DNA of 64,000 bases from Lysobacterales bacterium PRO7 (GCA_021404785.1 QWHH01000012.1:23838-87837); one strand, 5' to 3'; shown: positions 17,933 to 26,404, counted from the first letter of the stretch. Notes: generated by a model not told the origin, from the sequence alone. A program made the numbers and translations.

Positions 17933-19506
17933 TCGCATCGATGAACTGGATGGCTGCGATCGACGCGATCGGCACGGCATTGCTGCATTTCCTGTGGCAG
18001 GGCGCCGTGCTGGGCTTGTTGTACTTCGTGTTGCGGCCGCTGTGCACGACTGCGCACGCGCGTTATCGCCTGGGACTTTGCCTGATCGCTGCACTTGCGC
18101 TGTGCCCGCTGCTGACCCTGGCCTGGCTGTGGCCCGCCGCGGATTCGTCGGCAACATCCGTCAGTTTCGGGACCATCGCGGCGGTCGGCGCACAGGAATT
18201 GCCACGTTGGCAACTGCGTGCGTGCCTGCCGTGGCTGGTGGCGGTCTGGTTTGGCGGCATGCTGGTGATGGCGTCGCGTTCGCTGTGGCAATGGCGCAAC
18301 CTGCAGCGCCTCGTACGCGATGCCGGCAGCGCAGGTGCGGTTTGGGAATCGCGAATGGCACACCTGCGTGAACGCTTCGGAATCACCCGTCCGGTGCGCC
18401 TGCTGGCCAGTGCGCGCGTGCTCACGCCGATGCTGGTCGGCTGGATCAAGCCCGCGATCCTGCTTCCTGCGAGCCTGCTCAGCGGATTTCCACCGCAACA
18501 GGTGGAACTCATCATCGCCCATGAACTGGGCCACATCCGGCGCTGGGATTACCTCGTCAATCTGGCCCAGGTTGTCGTCGAAACCGTGCTGTTTTATCAC
18601 CCGGTCGTGCACTGGATTTCACGCGACGTGCGTAATGCGCGCGAGGAATGTTGCGACGATCTAGTCCTGCAAGTGGCTTCGGGCAAGGCCCTGGCGTATG
18701 CGCGCGCGCTGGCCGGGCTCGAGGAATTGCGCCACGACCCGGGGTTCGCCGGTGCGGCGCTGGGCGCCGGTGGCGGCGAGCTGCTGGCGCGCATCCGCCG
18801 CATCGTCGGCGTCAACGCGATTGCGCAGCCGGCGCCGCGCAATGTCCTGGTGCCCATGGTGCTGGCGGCGGCAACCCTGGCATTCGGCACGTGGCGCGTG
18901 CAACAACACAATGCTGATTTCGCGCTTGTACTCGATGCCTTGCCGGCGCGCTCACTTGCCGTGATCAGTGGTAATCCGCAATTGATTGCTGTGCCGGAAT
19001 TCACCGTACCGCTGCCTGCTACGCACATCGCGCCGTTGGCGCTCGCCAGCGTGGCACAAGCGGATGTGCAGAATTCCGTACGCATCGATCCGGTGCACAC
19101 CGCACTCACCGCTGTCGCCGTGGAACGCGTACGCGATCTGGCGCCGGAACCGGTGCACCCGGTTTTCGCGTCGCCGCCGATTTCCGCGCCAGTCACCGAA
19201 ATCGCGCCGTCACAAGTCGTGCAACCGGTGTATCCGCAACGCGCGATGCTCGGCGGCATCCAGGGCAATGTGGAGTTGTCCTATCGCATCGGCGCTGACG
19301 GCGCGGTGACCCAGATACGCGTGCTGCATGCCCGCCCCGCCGGCTTGTTCGAGGACGCGGCCAGGACGGCGCTCGGCGCCTGGCGTTTCCCGGCAGCGGC
19401 CGCGGGGCAGCAGCGTACCCAGAATTTCGCCTTTGCCTTGCGCGGCAAGGACGACAAGTGCCAATCGCCGACCGGAACCCTGATCTGCCGTCACCCCGGG
19501 GATTGA
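17929..19506 (+). CDS. BlaR1-like M56 metallopeptidase fused to a TonB C-terminal domain
   Basis: A 525-residue membrane protein. Helices at about 10-35, 45-70 and 95-120 precede an M56 zinc peptidase domain with HELGH at 198-202 and a downstream ARECCDD-like segment (REECCDD). Another helix follows near 300. The usual penicillin-sensor domain is missing. Instead the C-terminus (about 420-510) is a TonB-type domain: VVQPVYPQRAMLGGIQGNVELSY and ARTALGAWRFP. It pairs with the BlaI-type repressor just upstream. The likely role is a periplasmic signal sensor that triggers repressor cleavage; the signal is unknown. Confidence 0.88.
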   Translation: MIASMNWMAAIDAIGTALLHFLWQGAVLGLLYFVLRPLCTTAHARYRLGLCLIAALALCPLLTLAWLWPAADSSATSVSFGTIAAVGAQELPRWQLRACLPWLVAVWFGGMLVMASRSLWQWRNLQRLVRDAGSAGAVWESRMAHLRERFGITRPVRLLASARVLTPMLVGWIKPAILLPASLLSGFPPQQVELIIAHELGHIRRWDYLVNLAQVVVETVLFYHPVVHWISRDVRNAREECCDDLVLQVASGKALAYARALAGLEELRHDPGFAGAALGAGGGELLARIRRIVGVNAIAQPAPRNVLVPMVLAAATLAFGTWRVQQHNADFALVLDALPARSLAVISGNPQLIAVPEFTVPLPATHIAPLALASVAQADVQNSVRIDPVHTALTAVAVERVRDLAPEPVHPVFASPPISAPVTEIAPSQVVQPVYPQRAMLGGIQGNVELSYRIGADGAVTQIRVLHARPAGLFEDAARTALGAWRFPAAAAGQQRTQNFAFALRGKDDKCQSPTGTLICRHPGD

Positions 19507-19534
19507 ATCGGGCGATTAACGAAAGTCCGCGCCG

Positions 19535-19570
19535 GATTTAACGCCGATTTAATCGCACCGCACCTAGTAT
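19535..19570 (+). promoter_or_regulatory. OmpR/PhoP-type direct-repeat operator and promoter before the candidate sRNA
   Basis: Two GATTTA hexamers (19535-19540 and 19546-19551) lie 11 bases apart in the same orientation, the spacing used by OmpR/PhoP-type regulators. A -10-like TAGTAT (19565-19570) follows 13 bases later, and no good -35 box is present, as expected for an activator-dependent promoter. The OmpR-type regulator at 19742 is a natural candidate to bind here. Confidence 0.5.
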
Positions 19571-19576
19571 CGACCC

Positions 19577-19699
19577 CACTGTAGGCTGCTCGACACTCCT
19601 AAGGTCAGGTCAGGTGACAGGCAGATTACGGTAATCGGGGCAGTAGCTTTAGGCCCAAGGCAGGTGTGTTCCCCCAATGACACCTCCTTGGGCCTTTTT
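19577..19699 (+). ncRNA. Candidate small RNA (about 120 nt) or terminated leader upstream of the response regulator
   Basis: No convincing reading frame lies between 19507 and 19741. The stretch has a promoter-like start (about 19577), a short inverted repeat GATTAC-G-GTAATC (19624-19636) and a very strong terminator hairpin whose loop carries CCCCC. C-rich loops are used by some Xanthomonas and Gram-positive sRNAs to pair with G-rich ribosome-binding sites. It could instead be an attenuated 5' leader of the two-component operon. Confidence 0.5.
19651..19699 (+). terminator. Strong intrinsic terminator upstream of the response regulator gene
   Basis: AGGCCCAAGG (19651-19660) pairs with CCTTGGGCCT (19686-19695), and inside it AGGTGT (19662-19667) pairs with ACACCT (19680-19685), giving 16 base pairs with a single bulged C. 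The 12-base loop contains CCCCC, and a run of five T follows (19695-19699). Confidence 0.88.
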
Positions 19700-19741
19700 A
19701 TTGCCTGCGATTTCCCAATGCCAGAGTGTATGCTTGCATCC

Positions 19742-20428
19742 ATGCGAATTCTTGTCATCGAAGACAACAGCGACATCGCCGCGAATATCGGCGACTACCT
19801 CGAAGAAAAAGGCCATGTGGTGGATTTCGCCGGCGACGGCGTGACCGGCCTGCATCTGGCCGTGGTGCACGAGTTCGACGCCATCGTACTCGACCTGACC
19901 TTGCCCGGCATGGATGGTCTGGAATTGTGCCGCAAGCTGCGTCAGGAAGCGCGCCGGCAAACACCGGTGCTGATGCTCACCGCGCGCGACGCGCTGGAGC
20001 AAAAACTTACCGGCTTCGATTCCGGCGCCGACGATTACATGGTCAAGCCGTTTGCGCTGCAGGAACTCGAAGCGCGCCTGCAAGTGCTCGGGCGTCGCGG
20101 CAAGGGCGTGCAGAGCCGACTGCTGCAACTCGCCGATCTCACCTACAACCTCGACACGCTCGTGGTCACGCGCGCGGGCAAGTCGATCCAGCTCAATCCG
20201 ATCGGGCTGAAGCTGCTGCAGCATCTGATGGAATCCAGTCCCTCCGTGGTCACGCGCCAGGACCTGGAAACTCGCGTTTGGGGCGAGGAGCTTCCAGACA
20301 GCGACAGCCTGCGCGTGCATATCCACGGCCTGCGTGCGGCGATCGACAAGCCGTTCGGCAAGCCGCTGATCCAGACCCGCCACGGCATCGGCTATCGCAT
20401 GGTCGATCCCGATGCCGCCGTAGCGTAA
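19742..20428 (+). CDS. OmpR/PhoP-family response regulator
   Basis: A 228-residue regulator. The receiver domain (1-115) has the acidic pocket VIEDN, the phospho-acceptor aspartate in IVLDLTLPGMDG, the switch threonine in MLTARD and the lysine in MVKPF. A winged-helix Trans_reg_C domain (about 125-220) ends VHIHGLRAAIDKPFG...QTRHGIGYRM. The start is MRILVIEDNSD; an upstream in-frame ATG at 19664 falls inside the terminator hairpin and is rejected. It is followed after 10 bases by its kinase. A direct repeat at 19535 may be its own operator. Confidence 0.94.
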   Translation: MRILVIEDNSDIAANIGDYLEEKGHVVDFAGDGVTGLHLAVVHEFDAIVLDLTLPGMDGLELCRKLRQEARRQTPVLMLTARDALEQKLTGFDSGADDYMVKPFALQELEARLQVLGRRGKGVQSRLLQLADLTYNLDTLVVTRAGKSIQLNPIGLKLLQHLMESSPSVVTRQDLETRVWGEELPDSDSLRVHIHGLRAAIDKPFGKPLIQTRHGIGYRMVDPDAAVA

Positions 20429-20438
20429 GCTCCGGCGC

Positions 20439-21740
20439 ATGCCGAGAATCCATTACCGTCGGCGGCTGCGCAGCCGCATCATCATTTCGTTCGTGCTGTT
20501 CGGTTTCGCGCTGACGGCGCTGTTCGCGCTGAGCGCGATTTACCTGCGCGGTTATCTCGAGGACAAGCTCATCGGCGGTACGCTGGAGCAGAATCTGCAA
20601 GGCTATGCCGATGCGTTCTACAAGGATCCGAATACGCCTGGCGTGCCGTTCGACAAGATCGTCGGCTATACGCTTGGCCCAGACAAGTTCGCTAACGTGC
20701 CTTTCGCGTGGCGCGACTTGGCCAATGGGGTATACGACCTGACTGAACCCGACGGCCGCGGTGGCCGCATCATCTACAAACTCGCTGTCCGCAAGGATCC
20801 CGGGCGCTGGTTCTTCCTCAAATACGACACGACGCAGGAACGCCACAGCCAGCGTTTGCTGGAAGGCGCGCTGTTTCTTTCCGTGCTGGCATTCCTCGTG
20901 GTTTCGCTGGTGCTCGGGTTCTGGCTTTCCGCGCGCGTGATGAGTCCGGTGACGGATCTCGCGCGGCGCGTGCAGGCGATGGGTCGCAGCGGCAAGTCCG
21001 AGGCGCTGGCGCCGCATTTCGCCACCGACGAGGTCGGCGCGCTCGCCGCTGCATTCGACGACTATGCGCGCAAACTCACTGCGCTGGTAGAGCGCGACCG
21101 TGAATTCAACGCGGACGTCAGCCACGAATTGCGCACGCCGCTGGCGGTGATTGCCACCACGACGGAACTGTTGCTCAACGCCGAGAACCTCACCGACAAG
21201 GTGCGCGAACGCTTGAAGCGCATCGAGCGCGCCTCGCGCCAGTCCGCGGAACTGACCAATGCGCTGCTGCTGCTCTCGCGCAGCGAACGCTCTGCGCCGG
21301 TCGATGGCGAAACCACGGATGTTGCGCAGGTCGTCGAGCAAGTCATCGACGTGTATCGCGCGCACCTTGGCAAGAAGCCGGTCGAGGTCAGGATGGATCT
21401 GGAAAACACGGTCGAGGTTGTTGCGCCGGCGTCGGTCGTCGCGGTCGCGCTCGGCAATTTGATCGGCAATGCGTTCAAGTACACCCAGGCCGGTGAAGTG
21501 GTGGTCACGGTCGGTTCGGGCAAGATCACGGTCGAGGACACCGGCCCGGGCATCAAGCCGGAGGATGCCGAGCGTTTGTTCGAGCGTGGCGTGCGCGGCG
21601 AAGGCGCCGGCGGCAAGGGTGCTGGCCTCGGGTTGGCGATCGTGCGCCGCCTGTGCGAACTCTACGACTGGCGCGTGTCACTCGCGCCAAGGCCCCAGGG
21701 CGGAGCGGTCGCGACGCTGGATTTCCGCTTGCGCGCCTAA
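20439..21740 (+). CDS. Sensor histidine kinase partner of the OmpR-type regulator
   Basis: A 433-residue inner-membrane kinase. Helices at about 13-35 and 147-168 flank a periplasmic sensor of roughly 110 residues. A HAMP linker follows, then the H box FNADVSHELRTPLAV, the N box NLIGNAFKYT, the G1 box EDTGPGIKPEDAERLF and the G2 box GAGLGLAIVRRL. The sensor segment has no domain I recognise. The gene order, receiver then kinase with a 10-base gap, fits one operon. The signal is unknown. Confidence 0.94.
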   Translation: MPRIHYRRRLRSRIIISFVLFGFALTALFALSAIYLRGYLEDKLIGGTLEQNLQGYADAFYKDPNTPGVPFDKIVGYTLGPDKFANVPFAWRDLANGVYDLTEPDGRGGRIIYKLAVRKDPGRWFFLKYDTTQERHSQRLLEGALFLSVLAFLVVSLVLGFWLSARVMSPVTDLARRVQAMGRSGKSEALAPHFATDEVGALAAAFDDYARKLTALVERDREFNADVSHELRTPLAVIATTTELLLNAENLTDKVRERLKRIERASRQSAELTNALLLLSRSERSAPVDGETTDVAQVVEQVIDVYRAHLGKKPVEVRMDLENTVEVVAPASVVAVALGNLIGNAFKYTQAGEVVVTVGSGKITVEDTGPGIKPEDAERLFERGVRGEGAGGKGAGLGLAIVRRLCELYDWRVSLAPRPQGGAVATLDFRLRA

Positions 21741-21752
21741 GCCGGATTTTCA

Positions 21753-21774
21753 CCTCTCCCGCAAGCGGGAGAGG
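21753..21774. repeat. Single REP palindrome (CCTCTCCCGC type)
   Basis: CCTCTCCCGC and its exact complement around AA, in the 38-base gap between the convergent kinase and ilvE genes. No T-tract follows on either strand, so it is more likely a REP of the same family as the pair inside the gene at 40180 than a standard terminator, although it may act as one. Confidence 0.65.
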
Positions 21775-21778
21775 GGCT

Positions 21779-22696
21779 TCAGACGTATTCCAGCCAGCCA
21801 CGGGTGTCCGGCGTACTGCCATCGAACAATCCGAAGAACAGCTTTTGCATCTTGGCCGTGACCGGCCCGGGCTTGCCCGCGCCCACCGGTTTGCCGTCTA
21901 CCGAACGGATCGGCGTGATCTCCGCCGCCGTGCCGCACATGAACAACTCGTCGCACAGATACAGGTACTCGCGCGGAATGTCGCGTTCGACGACTTCGAT
22001 GCCGGCGTCGCGCGCCAGCGTCATCAGCGAATTGCGCGTGATGCCATTCAACAGCGCGGCGCTCACCGGCGTCGTGTGCAGCGCGCCGTCGAAGACCATG
22101 AACAGATTCTCGCCCGCGCCTTCGCTCAACAATCCGGTGGACGCCAGCGCGATGCCTTCGCCGAATCCCAGGCGCCGCGCTTCGCGCGCAATGAGCTGGC
22201 CGGAAAGATAATTGCCGCCGGCTTTCGCGCCGGCCGGAATCGTGTTCGGCGCAAAGCGCTGCCAGCTCGACACGCAAGCATCGATGCCTTGCTCGATTAC
22301 GCCGGGGCCCAGATACGGGCCCATATCCCACGCCGCCACGGCGACATCGGTCGGGCATTCGGCGGATAGACCGAACCCGCCGAGTCCGCGAAACGCGACC
22401 GGGCGCAGATACGCTTTCGGAAGTTTGTTGGCGCTGATGACATCGCGGCTGGCGCGCGCGAGTTCGTCCTGCGCGAATGGCATCGGCAGATCGTAGATTT
22501 TCGCCGAATGGAACAGGCGCTTGAGATGATCGCTCAGGCGAAAGATCGCCTGGCCCTTCGGCGTTGTATAACTGCGGATGCCTTCGAAGACCGACGAGCC
22601 GTAATGCACCGCATGCGCCATCACGTGCGTGGTGGCCTCGGCCCAGGGCTTGATCTTGCCGTTGTGCCAGATGAACGGCGGGTATTCTCGGGCCAT
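21779..22696 (-). CDS. ilvE: Branched-chain amino acid aminotransferase IlvE
   Basis: A 305-residue fold-type IV PLP enzyme that catalyses the last step of leucine, isoleucine and valine synthesis. The start MAREYPPFIWHNGKIKPW and FEGIRSY are typical. The PLP lysine is K158 in GAKAGGNYLSG, and SEGAGENLF and CGTAAEITPI are the cofactor-phosphate loops. Length equals the E. coli enzyme within a few residues. It is monocistronic, convergent with the kinase gene and divergent from the TauE gene. Confidence 0.96.
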   Translation of the reverse strand: MAREYPPFIWHNGKIKPWAEATTHVMAHAVHYGSSVFEGIRSYTTPKGQAIFRLSDHLKRLFHSAKIYDLPMPFAQDELARASRDVISANKLPKAYLRPVAFRGLGGFGLSAECPTDVAVAAWDMGPYLGPGVIEQGIDACVSSWQRFAPNTIPAGAKAGGNYLSGQLIAREARRLGFGEGIALASTGLLSEGAGENLFMVFDGALHTTPVSAALLNGITRNSLMTLARDAGIEVVERDIPREYLYLCDELFMCGTAAEITPIRSVDGKPVGAGKPGPVTAKMQKLFFGLFDGSTPDTRGWLEYV

Positions 22697-22770
22697 GGTG
22701 ATTCTCCGTGCGGCGAAAAAGTTGCCAATTATGGCATGCTAGCCTTTTGCATGATTCGGGACGATTGCGC

Positions 22771-23511
22771 ATGAGCGAGCACGAACTGCTTCTGACCGTG
22801 GCGTTTGCGCTCGTCGCGTTGCTGTATTCCAGCGTCGGCCATGCCGGTGCGTCGGGATACCTTGCGGTGATGGCGCTGGCCGAGCTTGCGCCCGCGCAGA
22901 TGAAGCCCGTCGCATTGGTGATGAATACGGCGGTCGCCGCGATCGGCACCTACAATTTCTGGCGCGGCGGCTGGTTTCGGTGGCACCTGTTCTGGCCGTT
23001 TGCGATCACCTCGATTCCGCTCGCGCTCTTCGGTGGAGCGATCACCTTGCCTGATATCTACTACAAGCCGCTGGTCGGCGCGGTATTGCTCTATTCGGGC
23101 GCGCGCTTGATGTTTCCGCCGCGCGGCCGCGAAACGAACCTGCATCCGCCCGCGATTCCGGTCGCGGTCGGCACTGGCGCGGGTCTGGGATTCCTGTCGG
23201 GTCTCACCGGCGTCGGCGGCGGAATTTTCCTGAGTCCCGTTGTCATGTTTGCCGGATGGGGCAATGCGCGCGAGGCATCCGGCGTCGCCGCGCCGTTCAT
23301 CCTGGTCAATTCCATCGCCGGCCTGGTCGGGCGCGGGCTCGTCGACACATCCATTCCCGGTCCGACTCTGCCGTGGCTCGCCGCCGTGCTTGTCGGCGGC
23401 GCGGTGGGATCGTGGCTCGGCAGCCGCCGCTTGCCGATGCCGTCGATCCGGCGTCTGCTTGCGGTCGTGCTGTTTCTTGCCGGCGCGAAGATGCTGTTCG
23501 GGCTGGGTTGA
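22771..23511 (+). CDS. TauE/SafE-family (UPF0721) membrane permease
   Basis: A 246-residue integral membrane protein with about eight helices in two repeats. The first repeat has VALLYSSVGHAGASGYLAVM and the second has FLSGLTGVGGGIFLSPVVM, the paired signature of the TauE/SafE family. Members export sulfite, sulfoacetate or other organosulfur anions, but the specific substrate cannot be told. The start MSEHELLL (22771) was chosen over a longer frame from 22708. Confidence 0.9.
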   Translation: MSEHELLLTVAFALVALLYSSVGHAGASGYLAVMALAELAPAQMKPVALVMNTAVAAIGTYNFWRGGWFRWHLFWPFAITSIPLALFGGAITLPDIYYKPLVGAVLLYSGARLMFPPRGRETNLHPPAIPVAVGTGAGLGFLSGLTGVGGGIFLSPVVMFAGWGNAREASGVAAPFILVNSIAGLVGRGLVDTSIPGPTLPWLAAVLVGGAVGSWLGSRRLPMPSIRRLLAVVLFLAGAKMLFGLG

Positions 23512-23518
23512 GTAGCTT

Positions 23519-23630
23519 GTCATTCCGGCATGGAATGCCGGAATCCAGAAGCCAGGGAAGGCAGACTTGTCGGTTCATCCAGCATGGCATCCATGCAGTC
23601 TGGTTCCCGGCAATCCATGCCGGGATGACG
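23519..23630. repeat. REP/BIME-type palindrome pair (ATTCCGGCATGG family)
   Basis: Two inverted palindromic units: the first around CATTCCGGCATGGAATG (23521 on) and the second CCCGGCAATCCATGCCGGG (23606 on), separated by about 60 bases. They fill the gap between the convergent TauE and metF genes. Related copies occur at 44651 and 54330. No REP-associated transposase (RAYT) gene is in the window. Confidence 0.8.
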
Positions 23631-23641
23631 ACATTCCAAGC

Positions 23642-24463
23642 TCAAAGCCGCTCGCAGACCGCCAGCGTCGCTTTCGCACGGTTCAATGTGTAGAAGTGGA
23701 TTCCTGGCGCTCCGCCGGCGATGAGCTTGCGGCACAGGTCGGCGACCACGTCGGCGCCGAATTCGCGGATCGCTTCGACGTCGTCGCGATACGCTTCCAG
23801 GCGCTTGGCGATCCAGCGCGGGATTTCCGCGCCGCACAGGTCGGAGAACCGGCGCAGCTGCGCGTACTGTGAAATCGGCATGATGCCCGGAACGATGGGA
23901 ATATCGATGCTGTGCTTGCGCGCCTCGTCCACGAAGCGGAAGTAGGCATCCGCATTGTAGAAATATTGTGTGATCGCGCCGTTCGCGCCGGCCTTCACCT
24001 TGGCCGCGAAATTTTTCAGATCCGCGTGCGCATCGCCGGCCTGCGGGTGCATTTCCGGATAGCAGGCCACCTCGATGTGGAAGAAACCGTCGCATTCGCG
24101 GCGGATGAATTCCACTAATTCGCTGGCATAACGGAAGTCGCCATAGCTGGCCATGCCCGAAGGCAGGTCGCCGCGCAGCGCGACGATGCGCTTGCAGCCC
24201 ATCGCCTTGTAGTCGTCGAGCAAGGCGCGGATTTCCGCGCGCGTGCCGCCCATGCACGAGACATGCGGCGCGGCGTCGAGGCCGTGCGCGTCGCGCAGAT
24301 GGCGCACGATCTGCGGCGTATAGGCGAGCGTAGATCCGCCCGCGCCGAACGTGACGCTGACGTAATCCGGATTCAGCGCCTTCAGTTTCGGCAGCGCCGC
24401 TTCGAGCGTGGCCTTCTGCTCATCGGTTTTCGGCGGAAAGAATTCGAGGCTGATCAGTGGCAT
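23642..24463 (-). CDS. metF: 5,10-methylenetetrahydrofolate reductase MetF
   Basis: A 273-residue flavoenzyme that makes 5-methyltetrahydrofolate for methionine synthesis. The catalytic glutamate lies in SLEFFPPKT near the N-terminus. FGAGGSTL, HVSCMGG, ALRGDLPSG and ITQYFYNAD are the folate/FAD-binding segments. The C-terminus HFYTLNRAKATLAV is typical. It lies on the same strand as ahcY, 4.7 kb downstream, and is probably now expressed from its own promoter (-10 TATACT at 24498-24493) with a leader of about 23 bases. Confidence 0.96.
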   Translation of the reverse strand: MPLISLEFFPPKTDEQKATLEAALPKLKALNPDYVSVTFGAGGSTLAYTPQIVRHLRDAHGLDAAPHVSCMGGTRAEIRALLDDYKAMGCKRIVALRGDLPSGMASYGDFRYASELVEFIRRECDGFFHIEVACYPEMHPQAGDAHADLKNFAAKVKAGANGAITQYFYNADAYFRFVDEARKHSIDIPIVPGIMPISQYAQLRRFSDLCGAEIPRWIAKRLEAYRDDVEAIREFGADVVADLCRKLIAGGAPGIHFYTLNRAKATLAVCERL

Positions 24464-24492
24464 CGCGGCGAAAAATGCTGGGCAGATGCGCC

Positions 24493-24523
24493 AGTATATC
24501 TCTTCGTCGCGATGAAGCGATAT
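24493..24523 (-). promoter_or_regulatory. metF promoter overlapped by a 28-bp palindromic operator
   Basis: The palindrome spans 24496-24523. Reading the minus strand it begins ATATC-G-CTTC-A-TCG and is mirrored by CGA-C-GAAG-A-GATAT, with 24 of 28 positions symmetric. Its last three bases are the first three of the -10 box TATACT, and no good -35 is seen. The same motif in the same register occurs before ahcY (30753-30780). An ArsR-type regulator such as SahR, which controls methionine-cycle genes in other proteobacteria, is the likeliest binder, but I cannot confirm its motif from memory. Confidence 0.7.
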
Positions 24524-24572
24524 TCGAACGGACGCTCCGGCACGAGGTCAGTCGCGCCGGAGTTTCGCATGG

Positions 24573-25436
24573 TCAGTTCATGCTGCCGAAACGCCCGCTG
24601 TTGAAATCCGCCATGGCCTGGTTGATTTCGTCCGCCGTGTTCATCACGAACGGGCCGTAGCCGACGATGGGTTCGTCGATCGGTTCACCGCTGAGCACGA
24701 CGAGTTTGGCGTCGTTGTTCGCCTCGATGTGCACGCCGCTGCCGCTGCGGTCGAATAGCACGAGTTGCGCGTCGCGCGCGAGTTGCGTGCCGTTGATCTG
24801 CACGGTGCCGCTCAACACCGCCACGGCGAGCGTGCGTCCTTCGGCGACGTCGAAACGCGCCGTGCCGCCCTGTTTCAGGCGCACGTCCCACACGTCGATC
24901 GGCGTGAACGTGCGCGCCGGACCGTGTTGCCCTGCGTATTCGCCGGCAATCACGCGCAACGTGCCCGCGCCGTCGGGCAATGCGACCGACGGAATGTCGC
25001 GGTTGAGCAGGGTCTGGTAACCCGGCGTGGCCATCTTGTCCTTGGCCGGCAGGTTCACCCACAACTGCACGACTTCGAAGCGGCCACCCTTGCGCGTGAA
25101 CTCGGGCGAATGGAATTCCTCGTGGATGATGCCGGACGCCGCCGTCATCCACTGCACGTCGCCGGGACCGATCATGCCGCCCGCGCCGGTGGAATCGCGG
25201 TGCGTGACTTCGCCGTCGTAGACGATGGTGACGGTTTCGAAACCGCGGTGCGGATGCTGGCCGACGCCGCGCGGACGCGCCGCCGGGATGAAGTCCATCG
25301 GGCCGGCGTAGTCGAACAGCAGGAACGGGCTGGTGTGCTTGCCGTGGCTGTCGTAGGAAAACAGCGAGCGCACCGGAAAACCGTCGCCGACCCAATGCTG
25401 GCGCGGGGCGGAGTAGACACCTTGAATCGCTTTCAT
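24573..25436 (-). CDS. Pirin-family bicupin protein
   Basis: A 287-residue pirin. The N-terminal cupin has the metal-binding phrases QHPHRGFETVTIVYDGEVTH and GPGDVQWMTAASGIIHEE. The C-terminal pirin_C domain runs from about residue 170 to the end. Bacterial pirins are often quercetinase-like or redox regulators; the exact role is unknown. GAGGAA six bases before the ATG at 25436 fixes the start, and a longer frame to 25622 is rejected. It lies between metF and mazEF. Confidence 0.92.
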   Translation of the reverse strand: MKAIQGVYSAPRQHWVGDGFPVRSLFSYDSHGKHTSPFLLFDYAGPMDFIPAARPRGVGQHPHRGFETVTIVYDGEVTHRDSTGAGGMIGPGDVQWMTAASGIIHEEFHSPEFTRKGGRFEVVQLWVNLPAKDKMATPGYQTLLNRDIPSVALPDGAGTLRVIAGEYAGQHGPARTFTPIDVWDVRLKQGGTARFDVAEGRTLAVAVLSGTVQINGTQLARDAQLVLFDRSGSGVHIEANNDAKLVVLSGEPIDEPIVGYGPFVMNTADEINQAMADFNSGRFGSMN

Positions 25437-25581
25437 GTCGGATTCCTCGTGGAGTTTGCGTGGCGGACGATATGGGTCCGCGAGGCGGCTTTTCCAGTGG
25501 ATGGCATGAAGCCTTCTTGAAAGGTTGCGCCCGAAACCGGCGAAGTTTAGACTTCGTATAAACGTATCGAAGGAGCGTGTC

Positions 25582-25836
25582 ATGGCAATGGTCGAACTGG
25601 ACATCAAGCAGTGGGGCAACAATCTCGGCGTGCGCTTGCCGGTGGCGATCGCGCGCGCGGCGCATCTGCGCGCGGATCAGCGCGTGAGCATCGCCGTCGA
25701 GGATGGCCGCGTCGTCGTCACGCCGATGGACGACGCGCCCCTCACGCTTGAACAACGCCTTGCGCGGTTCGATCCGCAAAGCCACGGCGGCGAAGCCATG
25801 GCCGCCGATGAGCGCATCGGGGCCGAGCGCTGGTGA
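25582..25836 (+). CDS. mazE: MazE-type (AbrB-fold) antitoxin
   Basis: An 84-residue antitoxin: MAMVELDIKQWGNNLGVRLPVAIARA is the swapped-hairpin AbrB DNA-binding fold, and the acidic C-terminal tail (DDAPLTLEQRLARFDPQ) would wrap the toxin. AAGGAG six bases upstream supports the ATG at 25582. Its stop overlaps the GTG start of the toxin by 4 bases. The pair usually represses its own promoter. Confidence 0.93.
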   Translation: MAMVELDIKQWGNNLGVRLPVAIARAAHLRADQRVSIAVEDGRVVVTPMDDAPLTLEQRLARFDPQSHGGEAMAADERIGAERW

Positions 25837-26234
25837 ACAAGCGCGTTGGAAAACGCATCATCAATCCGGCGCGTGCATGGGTGCCGGATCGGCAGGACGT
25901 GATCTGGATCGACTGCAACCCGCAAGCCGGGCGGGAAATGCGCGACGTGCATCCGTTCCTCGTGCTGTCGCCCAAGGCATTCAACCAGCGCACTTCGCTT
26001 GTCGTCGGGCTACCCATGACGACTGCCGAGTACAACGCGAGCAATCCGTTCGCCGTTGCCGCTGGTGTTGCGAGTGGGCGCAAGTCGGGCGCGACGAGTT
26101 ACGTGCTGTGCCATCAGCCCAAATCGTTCGATTGGCGATTGCGCGGCGGCAAGCCGCATCCCATGCGCAGGCTGGATGACAAACCGTTCGCCGAGGTGCT
26201 GCTGGTGTTGAACCAGATTGTGCAGTTGGCGTAG
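25833..26234 (+). CDS. mazF: MazF-family endoribonuclease toxin
   Basis: A 133-residue MazF/PemK toxin starting at GTG. The family hallmarks are VIWIDCNPQAGREMRDVHPFLVLSP (with the RP/H pair at the RNA-binding edge), the conserved TTS-like LVVGLPMTT and VLCHQPKSFDW. It would cleave mRNA at short specific sequences. About 20 N-terminal residues precede the usual MazF start, so a downstream start is possible, but the 4-base overlap favours 25833. Confidence 0.92.
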   Translation: MNKRVGKRIINPARAWVPDRQDVIWIDCNPQAGREMRDVHPFLVLSPKAFNQRTSLVVGLPMTTAEYNASNPFAVAAGVASGRKSGATSYVLCHQPKSFDWRLRGGKPHPMRRLDDKPFAEVLLVLNQIVQLA

Positions 26235-26266
26235 ATCGCCACCAGATTGCGAAGCAACGCGGTACG

Positions 26267-26357
26267 GTAGGGCGGGGGAAATCGCGTAGCGGCGCATCCC
26301 GCCGTCGCCGCGCTGAGACTATGAAAGGCGGGATACGCTTCGCTCCTCCCGCCTTAC
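26267..26357. repeat. Inverted GGCGGGA intergenic repeat
   Basis: Three GGCGGG/CCCGCC blocks (near 26270, 26297 and 26327-26353) with the typical filler ATACGCTTCGCTCCTCCC. Similar GGGCGGG...CCCGCC elements are common between genes in many proteobacteria. This fills most of the 170-base gap between mazF and the ParA gene; nothing else is seen there. Confidence 0.45.
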
Positions 26358-26404
26358 GCGGGCTATGTTATTTTCCAGTGGCCTGTCTGCAGGGGAGGGG
26401 AGAC

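Noticed and set aside
21753-21774. Bidirectional intrinsic terminator
   Set aside because: The stem is perfect, but neither strand has a T-tract after it, and the sequence matches the REP pair at 42692.
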